NCBI GenBank assembly: GCA_902786595.1
Contig: CADADB010000018.1
Location: 1 to 47,508, forward strand
Direction of reading: 5' to 3'
DNA: 47,508 nucleotides
Source of the DNA: an uncultured Bacteroidota bacterium
GTDB taxonomy: Bacteria; Bacteroidota; Bacteroidia; Bacteroidales; WCHB1-69
Positions 25,213 to 32,937 of this stretch are shown here, piece after piece. A program made the position numbers and the translations under genes. The notes beneath the pieces were generated by a model that saw only the letters and a list, made by a program, of their open reading frames with translations, ran no database searches and was not told where the DNA came from. Position 1 is the first letter of the stretch; every line of letters starts with the position of its first letter.

Positions 25213-25233
25213 AGACGTTTCCTGAAACGTCTC
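25207..25233. repeat. GTAGAGAC palindrome, copy B of an identical pair
   Basis: 27 bases identical to 22827-22853; inverted repeat GAGACGTTTC-CT-GAAACGTCTC. It supplies the stop codon of the lipoprotein gene at 25210-25212. Confidence 0.8.
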
Positions 25234-25246
25234 CATTGCCAATGGC

Positions 25247-25288
25247 AAACAAAAAAAACGGGGAACGTGATTCGTCACGCTCCCCGTT
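25247..25288 (-). terminator. intrinsic terminator of fructose-bisphosphate aldolase
   Basis: A 14-bp stem with one mismatch (25257-25270 with 25275-25288, loop TTCG), followed on the minus strand by eight T. Confidence 0.88.
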
Positions 25289-25308
25289 ATCATTCGGTGA
25301 AACCGTTT

Positions 25309-26388
25309 TTACAGTCTGTCGATGCAGTTCAAATCGCTGAACGCCACTTTCAGACGTTCCACCATGGATTTCTCGCCTTCGCGGAGGACCGCACGCGGGT
25401 CGTAGTACTTCTTGTTGGGCTTGTCTTCGCCTTCGGGGTTGCCGATCTGGCCTTGCAGATAAGCCTCGTTCTTCTTGTAGTACTTCATCACGCCTTCCCA
25501 GAAAGCCCATTGCGTGTCGGTGTCGATGTTCATCTTGATGACACCGTAGCTGATGGCTTCCTTGATCTTGGCTGGTTCGGAACCGGAACCGCCGTGGAAC
25601 ACGAAGTTCACGGGATTCGGCTGCGTGTTGAACTTCTTCTGGATGTATTCCTGAGAGTTGTGCAGGATGATGGGCTCCAACTTCACGTTACCGGGTTTAT
25701 AAACACCGTGCACGTTGCCGAAAGAGGCGGCGATGGTGAAGTTCGGGCTGATCTTGCTCAGCTCTTCGTAAGCGTAAGCCACATCCTCGGGTTGCGTGTA
25801 GAGGCGCGCGCTGTCGATGCCGGTGTTATCGACGCCGTCTTCCTCGCCGCCGGTGATACCGAGCTCGATTTCGAGGGTCATCTCCAACTTGGACATGCGG
25901 GCCAGATACTTCTTGCAAATCTCAATATTCTCTTTCAGAGGCTCTTCGGAGAGGTCGAGCATGTGGGAGCTGAAGAGCGGCTTGCCATGTGCGGCATAGT
26001 ATTTCTCACCCTCGTCCAGCAGACCGTCAATCCACGGGAGGAGTTTCTTGGCTGCGTGGTCGGTGTGTACCACCACGGGCACGCCGTACATCTCGGCCAT
26101 GCGGTGGATGTGCATAGCACCGGAAATACAACCCTGGATGGCTGCCTGCTGATTGTCGTTGCTCAGAGACTTGCCGGCGCAGAAGACACCGCCGCCGTTG
26201 GAGAACTGGATCATCACCGGGGAATTCACCGCCTTGGCGGCTTCCATCACAGCGTTGATGGAGTCCGTACCGACCACGTTGACGGCCGGAAGCGCGAACT
26301 TGTTTTCTTTAGCAATGCGGAAGATTTCCTGCAAATCTTTACCATAAACCACACCGGGTTTCACTTTCGATAAAATTTTTTCTGACAT
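25309..26388 (-). CDS. fbaA: class II fructose-bisphosphate aldolase
   Basis: 359 residues from the ATG at 26388 (MSEKILSKVKPGVVYGKDLQ), the same length as E. coli FbaA. In-frame sequence upstream to 26469 is low-complexity (ITNHKSQITNKKNK), derived from heptamer repeats in the leader, and is rejected. Zinc and active-site motifs: VPVVVHTDHAAKKLLPW, ELGITGGEEDGVDNT, GNVHGVYKPGNVKL and VFHGGSGSEP. It cleaves fructose 1,6-bisphosphate to glyceraldehyde 3-phosphate and dihydroxyacetone phosphate in glycolysis, and runs in reverse in gluconeogenesis. pfkA lies 10 kb away on the same strand but in a separate unit. The -7 box is at 26518-26525 and a strong terminator follows. Confidence 0.96.
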   Translation of the reverse strand: MSEKILSKVKPGVVYGKDLQEIFRIAKENKFALPAVNVVGTDSINAVMEAAKAVNSPVMIQFSNGGGVFCAGKSLSNDNQQAAIQGCISGAMHIHRMAEMYGVPVVVHTDHAAKKLLPWIDGLLDEGEKYYAAHGKPLFSSHMLDLSEEPLKENIEICKKYLARMSKLEMTLEIELGITGGEEDGVDNTGIDSARLYTQPEDVAYAYEELSKISPNFTIAASFGNVHGVYKPGNVKLEPIILHNSQEYIQKKFNTQPNPVNFVFHGGSGSEPAKIKEAISYGVIKMNIDTDTQWAFWEGVMKYYKKNEAYLQGQIGNPEGEDKPNKKYYDPRAVLREGEKSMVERLKVAFSDLNCIDRL

Positions 26389-26420
26389 TTTTTGTTGTTT
26401 ATTTGTTGATTTGTTTTTTT

Positions 26421-26455
26421 TATTTGTGATTTGTGACTTGTGATTTGTGATTTGA
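26421..26455. repeat. heptamer array GATTTGT, five units
   Basis: Units TATTTGT, GATTTGT, GACTTGT, GATTTGT, GATTTGA in the leader of fbaA. The array at 34067-34108 uses the related unit GATTTGA/GATTTAC. Confidence 0.78.
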
Positions 26456-26473
26456 AGCTCCCTCATCATGCAT

Positions 26474-26501
26474 CACAAGTCTCACGTCTTACGTCACACG
26501 T
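26474..26501. repeat. heptamer array CTCACGT, four units
   Basis: Units CACAAGT, CTCACGT, CTTACGT, CACACGT, just downstream of the fbaA -7 box on the minus strand. Confidence 0.7.
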
Positions 26502-26517
26502 CATCCCATCGGACGCG

Positions 26518-26525
26518 CAAAAGTA
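26518..26525 (-). promoter_or_regulatory. -7 box TACTTTTG for fbaA
   Basis: The minus strand reads TACTTTTG followed by C. The leader is about 125 nt and consists largely of two heptamer arrays. Confidence 0.6.
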
Positions 26526-26541
26526 CAATTTTTCCCGTCAC

Positions 26542-26562
26542 AATTATGAATTATGAATTCTT
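26542..26562. repeat. heptamer array AATTATG, three units
   Basis: Units AATTATG x2, AATTCTT. Bases 26551-26553 within the second unit are the stop codon of the next minus-strand gene. Confidence 0.65.
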
Positions 26563-26925
26563 AATCTTCTTTCTTTTGCGCCGTTGTACAATCCAGTTCA
26601 CGAGTTCATAGCCAATGCTGAAGGCCGTGATCACGCCACCCACCTTTCCTTTGCCTTTGCTCAGGACGCCGGATTTGTTTTTGCCGATGGGAAGGGCGCG
26701 CACCGCTTGCACAGCGTTCGAGATGCCCGAGAGGCTGAAGTTCTGACCGAAATGACGGACGCCTTTCAGACCGTCCCACACCTTTTTGAAGGTGTCCACA
26801 TCATCCTGGTAGGCATCCAGATCTTTGCTGAGACGGCGTTCTTGCACCTCAATTTTGGCGCGGAGCTGCTGCTTGCGGCGGGCGATGTCCTCCAAGTTGT
26901 TGATAGGTGCTTTACTGCTGCTCAT
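26551..26925 (-). CDS. small basic coiled-coil protein, unknown
   Basis: 124 residues from the ATG at 26925 (MSSSKAPINNLEDIARRKQQ), which overlaps the end of the upstream gene by 14 bp; a longer in-frame start at 26964 lies inside that gene. Residues about 10-60 form a charged coiled coil; the C-terminal part has a hydrophobic stretch (GVITAFSIGYELVNWIV) and ends in RRKRKKIKNS. It is the last gene of a cluster with a holin-like membrane protein and a YtxH-like protein. In that setting it is likely a membrane-associated envelope-stress protein; this is inference. Confidence 0.7.
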   Translation of the reverse strand: MSSSKAPINNLEDIARRKQQLRAKIEVQERRLSKDLDAYQDDVDTFKKVWDGLKGVRHFGQNFSLSGISNAVQAVRALPIGKNKSGVLSKGKGKVGGVITAFSIGYELVNWIVQRRKRKKIKNS

Positions 26926-27358
26926 GCTGACCTCCTTTCTGGGATGCGTATTCATCCTCCACATCCTTAATGAGATTCTCGGACTCTACCTCTTCCACCT
27001 CATCGGGATACATGATACGGCTGAACTTGCGGAGAAGCGGTTTCACGAAAAGGACATCTTTCTTGGAAAACACGAAGACAATGACGGCGACGAATAAGGC
27101 GCACAATATTGTGTATGCCCATGCCGCACCTATGGCCAGTGTTAACCAATGTATAACGGCAGATGAGAGGTAAATCAGCACCACCAAAGCGCACACGATG
27201 ATAATCAACATGGAGAAAATCACCGACAGCAGCTGTGTGGATTTTTCAAGGAACTCCAACTTCAGCAAATCGTAACGCTGCGAGAAGTACGTTTTGGCAT
27301 CCTTCCACGTCTTCTCGCTGCGTTCCGATTTTTTTGTGAATTTACCTAAAATGTCCAT
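26912..27358 (-). CDS. phage holin family (Holin-X-like) membrane protein
   Basis: 148 residues. A charged N-terminal helix (KTWKDAKTYFSQRYDLLKLE) is followed by two membrane helices (about 45-70 and 78-98) and an acidic C-terminal tail. This layout is that of the phage holin superfamily III/Holin-X domain proteins found on bacterial chromosomes beside YtxH-domain genes, which are not lysis proteins of a resident phage. It overlaps the downstream gene by 14 bp and follows the YtxH-like gene by 35 bp, so the three are probably one operon. Confidence 0.72.
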   Translation of the reverse strand: MDILGKFTKKSERSEKTWKDAKTYFSQRYDLLKLEFLEKSTQLLSVIFSMLIIIVCALVVLIYLSSAVIHWLTLAIGAAWAYTILCALFVAVIVFVFSKKDVLFVKPLLRKFSRIMYPDEVEEVESENLIKDVEDEYASQKGGQHEQQ

Positions 27359-27393
27359 GAGAATATGGGTTCTACAGAACGAGACAACGCCGA

Positions 27394-27642
27394 TTAAAGC
27401 ACCTCATCCTGGATTTCCTTTTCAAAATCGTCATCTTCGATGTCGATGTTGAAATCATCCTCAGAGGGAGCGCATGCACGTTTCTCTTTCAGTTTGGCGA
27501 TAATGCGGTCGATTTCCTCGCGGGTCATTTTCTCGCCCACCTTCTGGCGGATTTCCTTACCTTTTTCTGTTGTGCACAACAAGGTGATTCCTGTAGCTGC
27601 GGCAGCTCCTGCCACGAATGCTAAAATTTCTGAAGCTTTCAT
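27394..27642 (-). CDS. YtxH domain-like protein
   Basis: 82 residues from the ATG at 27642 (MKASEILAFVAGAAAATGIT). A single N-terminal glycine/alanine-rich membrane segment with LCTTEKGKEIRQKVGEK is the typical YtxH pattern; the C-terminus is highly acidic (EDDFNIDIEDDDFEKEI). The in-frame ATG at 27804 lies in repeat-rich DNA and is rejected. YtxH-like proteins are linked to general stress in Bacillus. First gene of the three-gene membrane cluster. Confidence 0.75.
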   Translation of the reverse strand: MKASEILAFVAGAAAATGITLLCTTEKGKEIRQKVGEKMTREEIDRIIAKLKEKRACAPSEDDFNIDIEDDDFEKEIQDEVL

Positions 27643-27746
27643 TTTTTTGTACTTTTTTTGGTGATTTATTTTTTCTGTTGTTCCCACACTGCGCTTCGCA
27701 TATGTGGGGTTATTTGCACTTCGTGCGTCTTGCCCCTTACCCCCCT

Positions 27747-27775
27747 GCCCTTCGGGCATCCCCCCTAAAGGGGGG
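27747..27775. repeat. paired GC hairpins in the rel downstream spacer
   Basis: GCCC-TTC-GGGC at 27747-27757 and CCCCCC-TAAA-GGGGGG at 27760-27775. No T run follows on either strand, so a canonical terminator is unlikely, though it could still stop or stabilise the rel mRNA. The rest of 27643-27802 has no gene. Confidence 0.65.
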
Positions 27776-27802
27776 TATGGTCCTTCGACCGTATTATTCT
27801 TC

Positions 27803-27823
27803 ATTCTTAATTCTTAATTCTTA
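27803..27823. repeat. heptamer array ATTCTTA at the rel 3' end
   Basis: Three ATTCTTA units; the last supplies the TAA stop of rel (27821-27823 on the minus strand). Same family as 14067-14097. Confidence 0.8.
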
Positions 27824-30073
27824 ATTGACATCGTACCCAATCCGTTCCACGGACTCCATCTGGTCAATCTGGCGGAGTTGTTCGATGAGGTTATTCAGTG
27901 TTCTGACACTCTGGATGTAAAGCATCAGCGTGCCGGTAAAGACATTGTTTTTGGTCTCAATGTTTAACGAGCGGATGTTCAAATCCATCTGGGAGGTGAT
28001 CACGTCCATCATCTCTTTGATGATGCCCTTGCGGTCGAAACCTTTGAGCTTGATGCCAGACAGGAAAGCGATGTTCTGGCCTTTGCGCCACTTGGTCTTG
28101 ATGATGCGGTTGCCGAAGCGCGACATCTGCGAGATGGCGTTCGGGCAGCTGGTCTGGTGCACCACAATGCGGTTGTCCGACACCTGGAAGCCCACCACGG
28201 TGTCGCCGGGAATCGGGTTGCAACAGTCGGCCAGCACATACTTGATCTGCTCATAGTCATCGTCGAGCAGAAACGCATTCGGCGTCACGTTCATCTGCTC
28301 GTCGATAAGCTGGTTCAAGGGCTTGCTGTCAATCTCCTGCGTCACCTTCTGCTGGAAGTCGGCAAGTTCCTTGGCATTCTTCACCGACAAGAGTTTCGAG
28401 ATCTTTTGCTTTGTCAGTTTCTTGGAAACCACGCTGTTCCAAAAATCCTGCGGATTCTTCTCCAAAGAGGCGTCCATCAATTTACGGACATTCTCTTCGG
28501 TAAATTCCACCCCCAGCTCATCAAAATACTGTTTCAAGAGCAGTTTTCCGGATGAAACCAGCTCGTGCTGCTCGTTCCTAAAGAAATCCTTGATACTTCT
28601 GCGTGCCTTGGGGGTCTGCACAAACTCCAGCCATTCTGCCTTCGGGAACTGCTTCTTGGAGGTGATGATCTCCACTTGGTCGCCATTGCTGAGCGGCTTG
28701 TTGACCGGCGTGATGTTGTAGTTGACCTTTGCGCCAATGCAGTGGTCGCCGAGGTTGGTGTGCAGGGCGTATGCGAAATCCAGAACGGTGGACCCTTGCG
28801 GCATCGTCTTCATGTCGCCCTTCGGCGTGAAGACATAAATTTCCTTGAGTCCGAGGTTCAGCCGCACCTCGCTGAGGAAGTCGAGCGCATCGGAATCCTT
28901 GCTGTCGAGAATCTCACGGGCTTTCAACAGCCAATCTTCCAAACGGTGGTCAAGTTCGGCATCGTCCATCTCCCCGTCTTCCTTATAACGGTAATGGGCA
29001 GCCAAACCCTTCTCGGCAATCTCATCCATACGTTTGGAGCGGATCTGCACCTCCACCCAACGTCCCTGCTTGCTCATGGCGGTCACGTGCAATGACTGGT
29101 ATCCATTCGGTTTCGGGTGCGTCAGGAAGTTACGGTCGCGCATCGGGTTGGTCTTGTAAAGATCGCAGATAATGCGGTATATCTTCCAGCAAATGTCGAA
29201 TTCCTCGTACATCGGGCTGTCGAACACGAAACGCACCGCGAAGATGTCGTAAACATCCTCAAAATTGATCTGCTTGCGCAGCATCTTGTTGTAGATGGAA
29301 GACACCGACTTGGTGCGGCTGGAGATTTCAGCTTGGATGCCGGCTTTTTCCAACGCCGCCTTGATCGGAGCGATGAACTCCGGGATCATCGTGGAACGTT
29401 CCTGTTCGGAATCTTTCAGCTTTTCAGCAATAGCGAAATACTCGGTAGGGTTGGTATAGCGCATGGCGTAGTCCTCCAACTCACTCTTGATGGAGTAAAG
29501 ACCAAGACGATGAGCAAACGGGACATAGAAATACGACGTTTCGGAGGCAATCTTCAGCTGTTTTTCGTGCGGCATCGCATCCAGGGTGCGCATGTTGTGC
29601 AAGCGATCAGCCAATTTGATAAGGATGACGCGCACATCTTTCGACATGGAGAGGAAAATCTTCTTGAAATTCTCCGCCTGGATGGACATATTCTGGTTAT
29701 CGACCACCAAATCTTCGATCTTGGTCAGACCGTCAATGATGTTGGCGACCACCTCGCCGAAGAGCTCGCGCATGTCTTCAAGCGTATAATCCGTATCTTC
29801 CACCACATCGTGCAGCAGAGCGCAAATAACAGAGGTTGCACCAAGATTCATTTCGGCACAGCAGATCATGGCCACCGCTATAGGATGGTAAATGTAGGGC
29901 TCACCGCTCTTGCGACGCACCCCGAAGTGGGCATTGGTGGCCAACACAAACGCCTTGCGGATTTGCTTGCGCTCCTCCACCGTCGTCCGCGGATACACCA
30001 CCTGCAACAACTCGCGGTACTTCCGCACCACCATCTGGTTCTCTAATTGCTCATTCGGAATATATTCTTCCAT
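27821..30073 (-). CDS. rel: RelA/SpoT family bifunctional (p)ppGpp synthetase/hydrolase
   Basis: 750 residues. The N-terminal HD hydrolase carries GEPYIYHPIAVAMI and CALLHDVVEDTDYTLEDM (the HD pair). The synthetase domain has SSIYNKMLRKQINFEDVYD and GYQSLHVTAM. A TGS domain (VFTPKGDMKTMPQGSTVLDF), a middle helical and zinc-finger-like region (CCNPIPGDTVVG) and a C-terminal ACT domain (residues about 675-750) complete the long RSH form. Both active sites look intact, so it should make and degrade the stringent-response alarmone. The start at 30073 (MEEYIPNEQLENQ) is natural. The stop codon is supplied by a heptamer unit. Confidence 0.95.
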   Translation of the reverse strand: MEEYIPNEQLENQMVVRKYRELLQVVYPRTTVEERKQIRKAFVLATNAHFGVRRKSGEPYIYHPIAVAMICCAEMNLGATSVICALLHDVVEDTDYTLEDMRELFGEVVANIIDGLTKIEDLVVDNQNMSIQAENFKKIFLSMSKDVRVILIKLADRLHNMRTLDAMPHEKQLKIASETSYFYVPFAHRLGLYSIKSELEDYAMRYTNPTEYFAIAEKLKDSEQERSTMIPEFIAPIKAALEKAGIQAEISSRTKSVSSIYNKMLRKQINFEDVYDIFAVRFVFDSPMYEEFDICWKIYRIICDLYKTNPMRDRNFLTHPKPNGYQSLHVTAMSKQGRWVEVQIRSKRMDEIAEKGLAAHYRYKEDGEMDDAELDHRLEDWLLKAREILDSKDSDALDFLSEVRLNLGLKEIYVFTPKGDMKTMPQGSTVLDFAYALHTNLGDHCIGAKVNYNITPVNKPLSNGDQVEIITSKKQFPKAEWLEFVQTPKARRSIKDFFRNEQHELVSSGKLLLKQYFDELGVEFTEENVRKLMDASLEKNPQDFWNSVVSKKLTKQKISKLLSVKNAKELADFQQKVTQEIDSKPLNQLIDEQMNVTPNAFLLDDDYEQIKYVLADCCNPIPGDTVVGFQVSDNRIVVHQTSCPNAISQMSRFGNRIIKTKWRKGQNIAFLSGIKLKGFDRKGIIKEMMDVITSQMDLNIRSLNIETKNNVFTGTLMLYIQSVRTLNNLIEQLRQIDQMESVERIGYDVN

Positions 30074-30136
30074 GCTTCTTTTTCTTCTCTTCTCAACAGA
30101 TTAATTGTTTTGCAAATATTGTGCCGATTTTGCTGT

Positions 30137-30187
30137 TGGCTATTAGCTGTTGGCTATTGGCTGCTTGACCGCAAGCTAACAGCTAAT
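30137..30187. repeat. heptamer array TGGCTAT, with reversed units
   Basis: Units TGGCTAT, TAGCTGT, TGGCTAT, TGGCTGC at 30137-30164, then AGCTAAC and AGCTAAT at 30174-30187, the same family in the opposite orientation, with a short hairpin-like centre. Bases 30183-30185 are the stop codon of the S8 protease gene. Confidence 0.8.
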
Positions 30188-32048
30188 TTCTGACAATCAG
30201 TTTCTTCGTGACAACGGTCATGTTGTCGGTAATCTTTATTACATAGCAGCCGGGAGTAAGGGACTGCACATTGAGGGTGTTGACGCCGGGTGTGAGAATG
30301 GTCTGGAACACCACACGGCCCGTCATATCCATGAGTTGGCACAGCGTGTTTTCTGATTCCGTGTTGGCCGTCACAAAACACTGGTTCGAGGCGGGGTTAG
30401 GGAATACAGTGAAGAGCGGTTCTTTAGTGGTCACGTAATCGTCAACCCCAACGGTGGTTAACGAGCTCAAAACCGCCTGATAGGCGTTCACCTTGCCATG
30501 ACCAAATCTCAGGACACCACTCTGTTCCGTAAACATGTCGTTGTAAGCGGTTTGCAGAAGGATGTCTTTCACTTGAGCTGCAGACAGATAAGGATTAACT
30601 TGCAGCACCAGCGCGGCCACGCCCGCCACAAACGGTGCAGCCATGGAAGTGCCGGACAAGGATACAAAGCGGTAGGTTCTGCCATTGAATTCGACACTCT
30701 TCTGATAAGAGCCCGTGTATGTGTTCGTAAAACTGGACAATGATGAAACGACATTTTTGCCAGGCGCAGAGATATCGGGTTTTAACACATCATGGAAACC
30801 CGGACCGGAGCTGGAGAAACTGGCAATGCCACCGCCAGCGTAATTGCCTGAAGGAGCTTTGAACCGGGCGGAATGCGCCGCCACAGTTATGGTGCAATCA
30901 ATGTTGCCCGGGGTACTGATCCCATACAAGGCGTCTCCCGTTTTCCAGTCAGGATAAATGGTGGGACGAGTGAAAGTGCCGCCCCAGTTACCATAATTGG
31001 TTTCAATAAGCGCCAAATTCCATGCATGGAACTCTCCGCCCGCCGCCGCGACAGCCAGACCGAACTTGAAGTTGGTTTTCTTGTAAACTTCCAACTGCAC
31101 CACAGGTTTTTGGTTGTACTCACTTGAGGATTGCACGTCGCAACGATAATGGATAGAATCACCGTTCACCACAAGGTAAGCATCCGTAATCCCACCGTCT
31201 TCCGTATGATAGAAAGGCGTTTCCCCGAGAATATTATAGGAGTTGTCCATCACAAAGAGAGAGAAGGCGAAAGGTTGGTTCTCACTGTTCATCATCGTGA
31301 TGGTGGATCCGATGGAGGAGGAAGGGAATGTGAACATGGTGCGCATGGTATCTTGCTGGGTGAAAGTATTCTGCAAATGGAAGTTATCCTCTCCATTGTT
31401 ACCGGCGCTCGTCACAAAGACCACACCGAGGTCGTTGAGACGCTGCATCTCGTCAGCCAAAGCTCCGGTGCCGTCCATATTGTCCAGATAATAGAGTCCC
31501 CAGCTCATACTGATAACCAGACGTTTACCTTCTTGCTGGGAGACGTCGTACATCCAGCGCCAGGCATCGATCACCTGCTGGTCTGTCAAATTGACACTGA
31601 CAAACAGATACTCTGCATCAACCGCCACGCCACGATATTCCGTGCCCGCACCTGCACCGCCTGCGATTCCGGCGCAATGCGTGCCATGGTAGGCATAGTC
31701 ATAGACATTGCTGGTATCGCACTGCGCAGTCAAGAGAGCTTCGGCGCCGACATACTCTGTGCCGTAATCATACCCCTCAGGGGCAGGACCGGAAGTCTTG
31801 AACTGGTCCCAAGCACGCAACACGCGATAGTGGATCATATTAGTGTCATAAAACACCGGATGCGTATAGTCAAAGCCCCAGTCGGTGATTCCGATAATCA
31901 CGCCCTGACCGGTGAACTCCTGCGGCAAATTGATGGCCCACCGCACGCTGTCCAAACGGGCATCTTCAGCGGCACGATGCAGCAACGCCTGCGACCGTCC
32001 AACGAGCGTCAATGCCAACAATCCTAAAAATAATAGTCCTTTTTTCAT
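30183..32048 (-). CDS. S8 (subtilisin-like) serine protease with T9SS type A sorting domain
   Basis: 621 residues. Signal peptide MKKGLLFLGLLALTLVGRSQ. The triad is visible: Asp in GIITDWGFDYTHP-like IIGITDWGFDYTHP, His in YHGTHCAGIAGGAG, Ser in SLSGTSMAAPFVAGVAALVL, plus the oxyanion Asn in TSAGNNGED. The C-terminal 85 residues form a T9SS type A domain: FTVFPNPASNQCFVT ... QLMDMTGRVVFQTI ... LTPGCYVIKITDN. It is an extracellular or surface protease, probably nutritional. There is no N-terminal inhibitor domain of usual size; the catalytic domain begins about residue 45. The gene appears monocistronic. Confidence 0.93.
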   Translation of the reverse strand: MKKGLLFLGLLALTLVGRSQALLHRAAEDARLDSVRWAINLPQEFTGQGVIIGITDWGFDYTHPVFYDTNMIHYRVLRAWDQFKTSGPAPEGYDYGTEYVGAEALLTAQCDTSNVYDYAYHGTHCAGIAGGAGAGTEYRGVAVDAEYLFVSVNLTDQQVIDAWRWMYDVSQQEGKRLVISMSWGLYYLDNMDGTGALADEMQRLNDLGVVFVTSAGNNGEDNFHLQNTFTQQDTMRTMFTFPSSSIGSTITMMNSENQPFAFSLFVMDNSYNILGETPFYHTEDGGITDAYLVVNGDSIHYRCDVQSSSEYNQKPVVQLEVYKKTNFKFGLAVAAAGGEFHAWNLALIETNYGNWGGTFTRPTIYPDWKTGDALYGISTPGNIDCTITVAAHSARFKAPSGNYAGGGIASFSSSGPGFHDVLKPDISAPGKNVVSSLSSFTNTYTGSYQKSVEFNGRTYRFVSLSGTSMAAPFVAGVAALVLQVNPYLSAAQVKDILLQTAYNDMFTEQSGVLRFGHGKVNAYQAVLSSLTTVGVDDYVTTKEPLFTVFPNPASNQCFVTANTESENTLCQLMDMTGRVVFQTILTPGVNTLNVQSLTPGCYVIKITDNMTVVTKKLIVRN

Positions 32049-32113
32049 ATTCTAAGTTTTTATTCGATTACGTTTTAGTTTCAAGTTTCAGAAGTTCAAT
32101 GCTTATGGTTTAA

Positions 32114-32176
32114 TTCCTCAGTCCTCAGTCCTCAGTCCTCAGTCCCCAGTCCTCAGTCCTCAGCCCTCAGTCCTTA
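32114..32176. repeat. heptamer array GTCCTCA, nine units
   Basis: Units TTCCTCA, GTCCTCA x3, GTCCCCA, GTCCTCA x2, GCCCTCA, GTCCTTA. Bases 32167-32169 are the TGA stop of the dnaX tail frame. Reverse complement of the family at 22770. Confidence 0.9.
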
Positions 32177-32937
32177 ATCCTAAAATTCAGCACCTGCAAG
32201 AAATCCTTCAACTCAGGATTCTGTTCCAGCATGTTGTTCACTTTGTCTTCGCTCGTGTAAATCACCTTTTTCCTCTCATGTTCACGAATCACAAACTCTA
32301 TTTCGTCCACATTCAGCTGAAAATGGTTGCGCCAGTATTCCAACATGGCCCGTTTGCTCATCTCCAGCTGGTTTTTCTGGAAATCGTTCTCTACATCAAC
32401 TGAGATCACATCATTCTCATAACCAGGCAGATAATCATACAGTTGATGGTAGAAGGCCGGCTTTTTCTGGAAGATGGAATCCACCATCTGCTTCCAACAC
32501 TCGGCGAAATCCTCTTTTCTTTCCTCTGGCTGTGCTTGGTCAACCGTCTCCAAAGTCTTTTTTGGCTGTGTTGGCTGTTCCTCAGTCTGTGATGACGTAA
32601 TGTCTGCTTCTTGAGGGGCCGTCGGAGGGGTTTCCGGTTTCGTCACGACAGCTTCCGGTTCTTCTTTCTTCACTTCATCCGTTTCCGGCATTTCTGCCGT
32701 GGCGGGGGCCGTGGGTTGCTGGGTCAGGGTTTGTGTCTGGGCCACTACCTCTTTGATGGAGGGCAGCGGCTTGATGGGGGTGAACCCTGCGAACTGCAAG
32801 CCCTGACTGGAGATTTGGGGTTCTGAGGCCATACGCCTTTCGGGGGTATTGCCTTCGGCGGAACCGCCTGCGCCTTCCGGGATGTTATCGCTCCTGCGAT
32901 TGCCTCGCACGGTGACGCATATAGACGTAGTTGGCAT
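32167..32937 (-). CDS. dnaX: DnaX tau-specific C-terminal part, in the +1 frame
   Basis: A frame of 256 codons counted from an ATG at 32937, overlapping the end of the dnaX first part by 53 bp. The first 17 codons only overlap dnaX; the real continuation is probably from codon AAC at 32886, giving 239 residues. A Pro/Thr/Glu-rich linker (about 40-140) leads to a conserved tail (CWKQMVDSIFQKKPAFYHQL ... EFVIREHERKKVIYTSEDKV ... NPELKDFLQVLNF) typical of Bacteroidota DnaX C-termini, the region that would contact polymerase and helicase. Joined to the first part it gives about 615 residues, close to the usual full length of about 600. A separate start (for example the ATG of MASEPQISS) cannot be excluded. 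Confidence 0.75.
   Translation of the reverse strand: MPTTSICVTVRGNRRSDNIPEGAGGSAEGNTPERRMASEPQISSQGLQFAGFTPIKPLPSIKEVVAQTQTLTQQPTAPATAEMPETDEVKKEEPEAVVTKPETPPTAPQEADITSSQTEEQPTQPKKTLETVDQAQPEERKEDFAECWKQMVDSIFQKKPAFYHQLYDYLPGYENDVISVDVENDFQKNQLEMSKRAMLEYWRNHFQLNVDEIEFVIREHERKKVIYTSEDKVNNMLEQNPELKDFLQVLNFRIKD
32884..32895 (-). other. putative +1 frameshift site AGGAG-CGA-TAA-C in dnaX
   Basis: On the minus strand AGGAG (32895-32891) directly precedes CGA, the stop TAA (32887-32885) and C. A +1 slip at CGA skips T and continues as AAC ATC CCG in the tau frame. The order (SD-like, slow codon, stop followed by C) resembles the prfB/RF2 site. No homopolymer is at the site. Confidence 0.4.

Noticed and set aside
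22827-25233. Insertion sequence or composite transposon
   Set aside because: Flanking palindromes are identical, but no transposase or integrase and no target-site duplication are visible; kept only as a repeat-flanked cassette.
26389-26469. N-terminal extension of the aldolase
   Set aside because: The extra residues are low-complexity and encoded by heptamer repeats; the ATG at 26388 gives the family's normal length.
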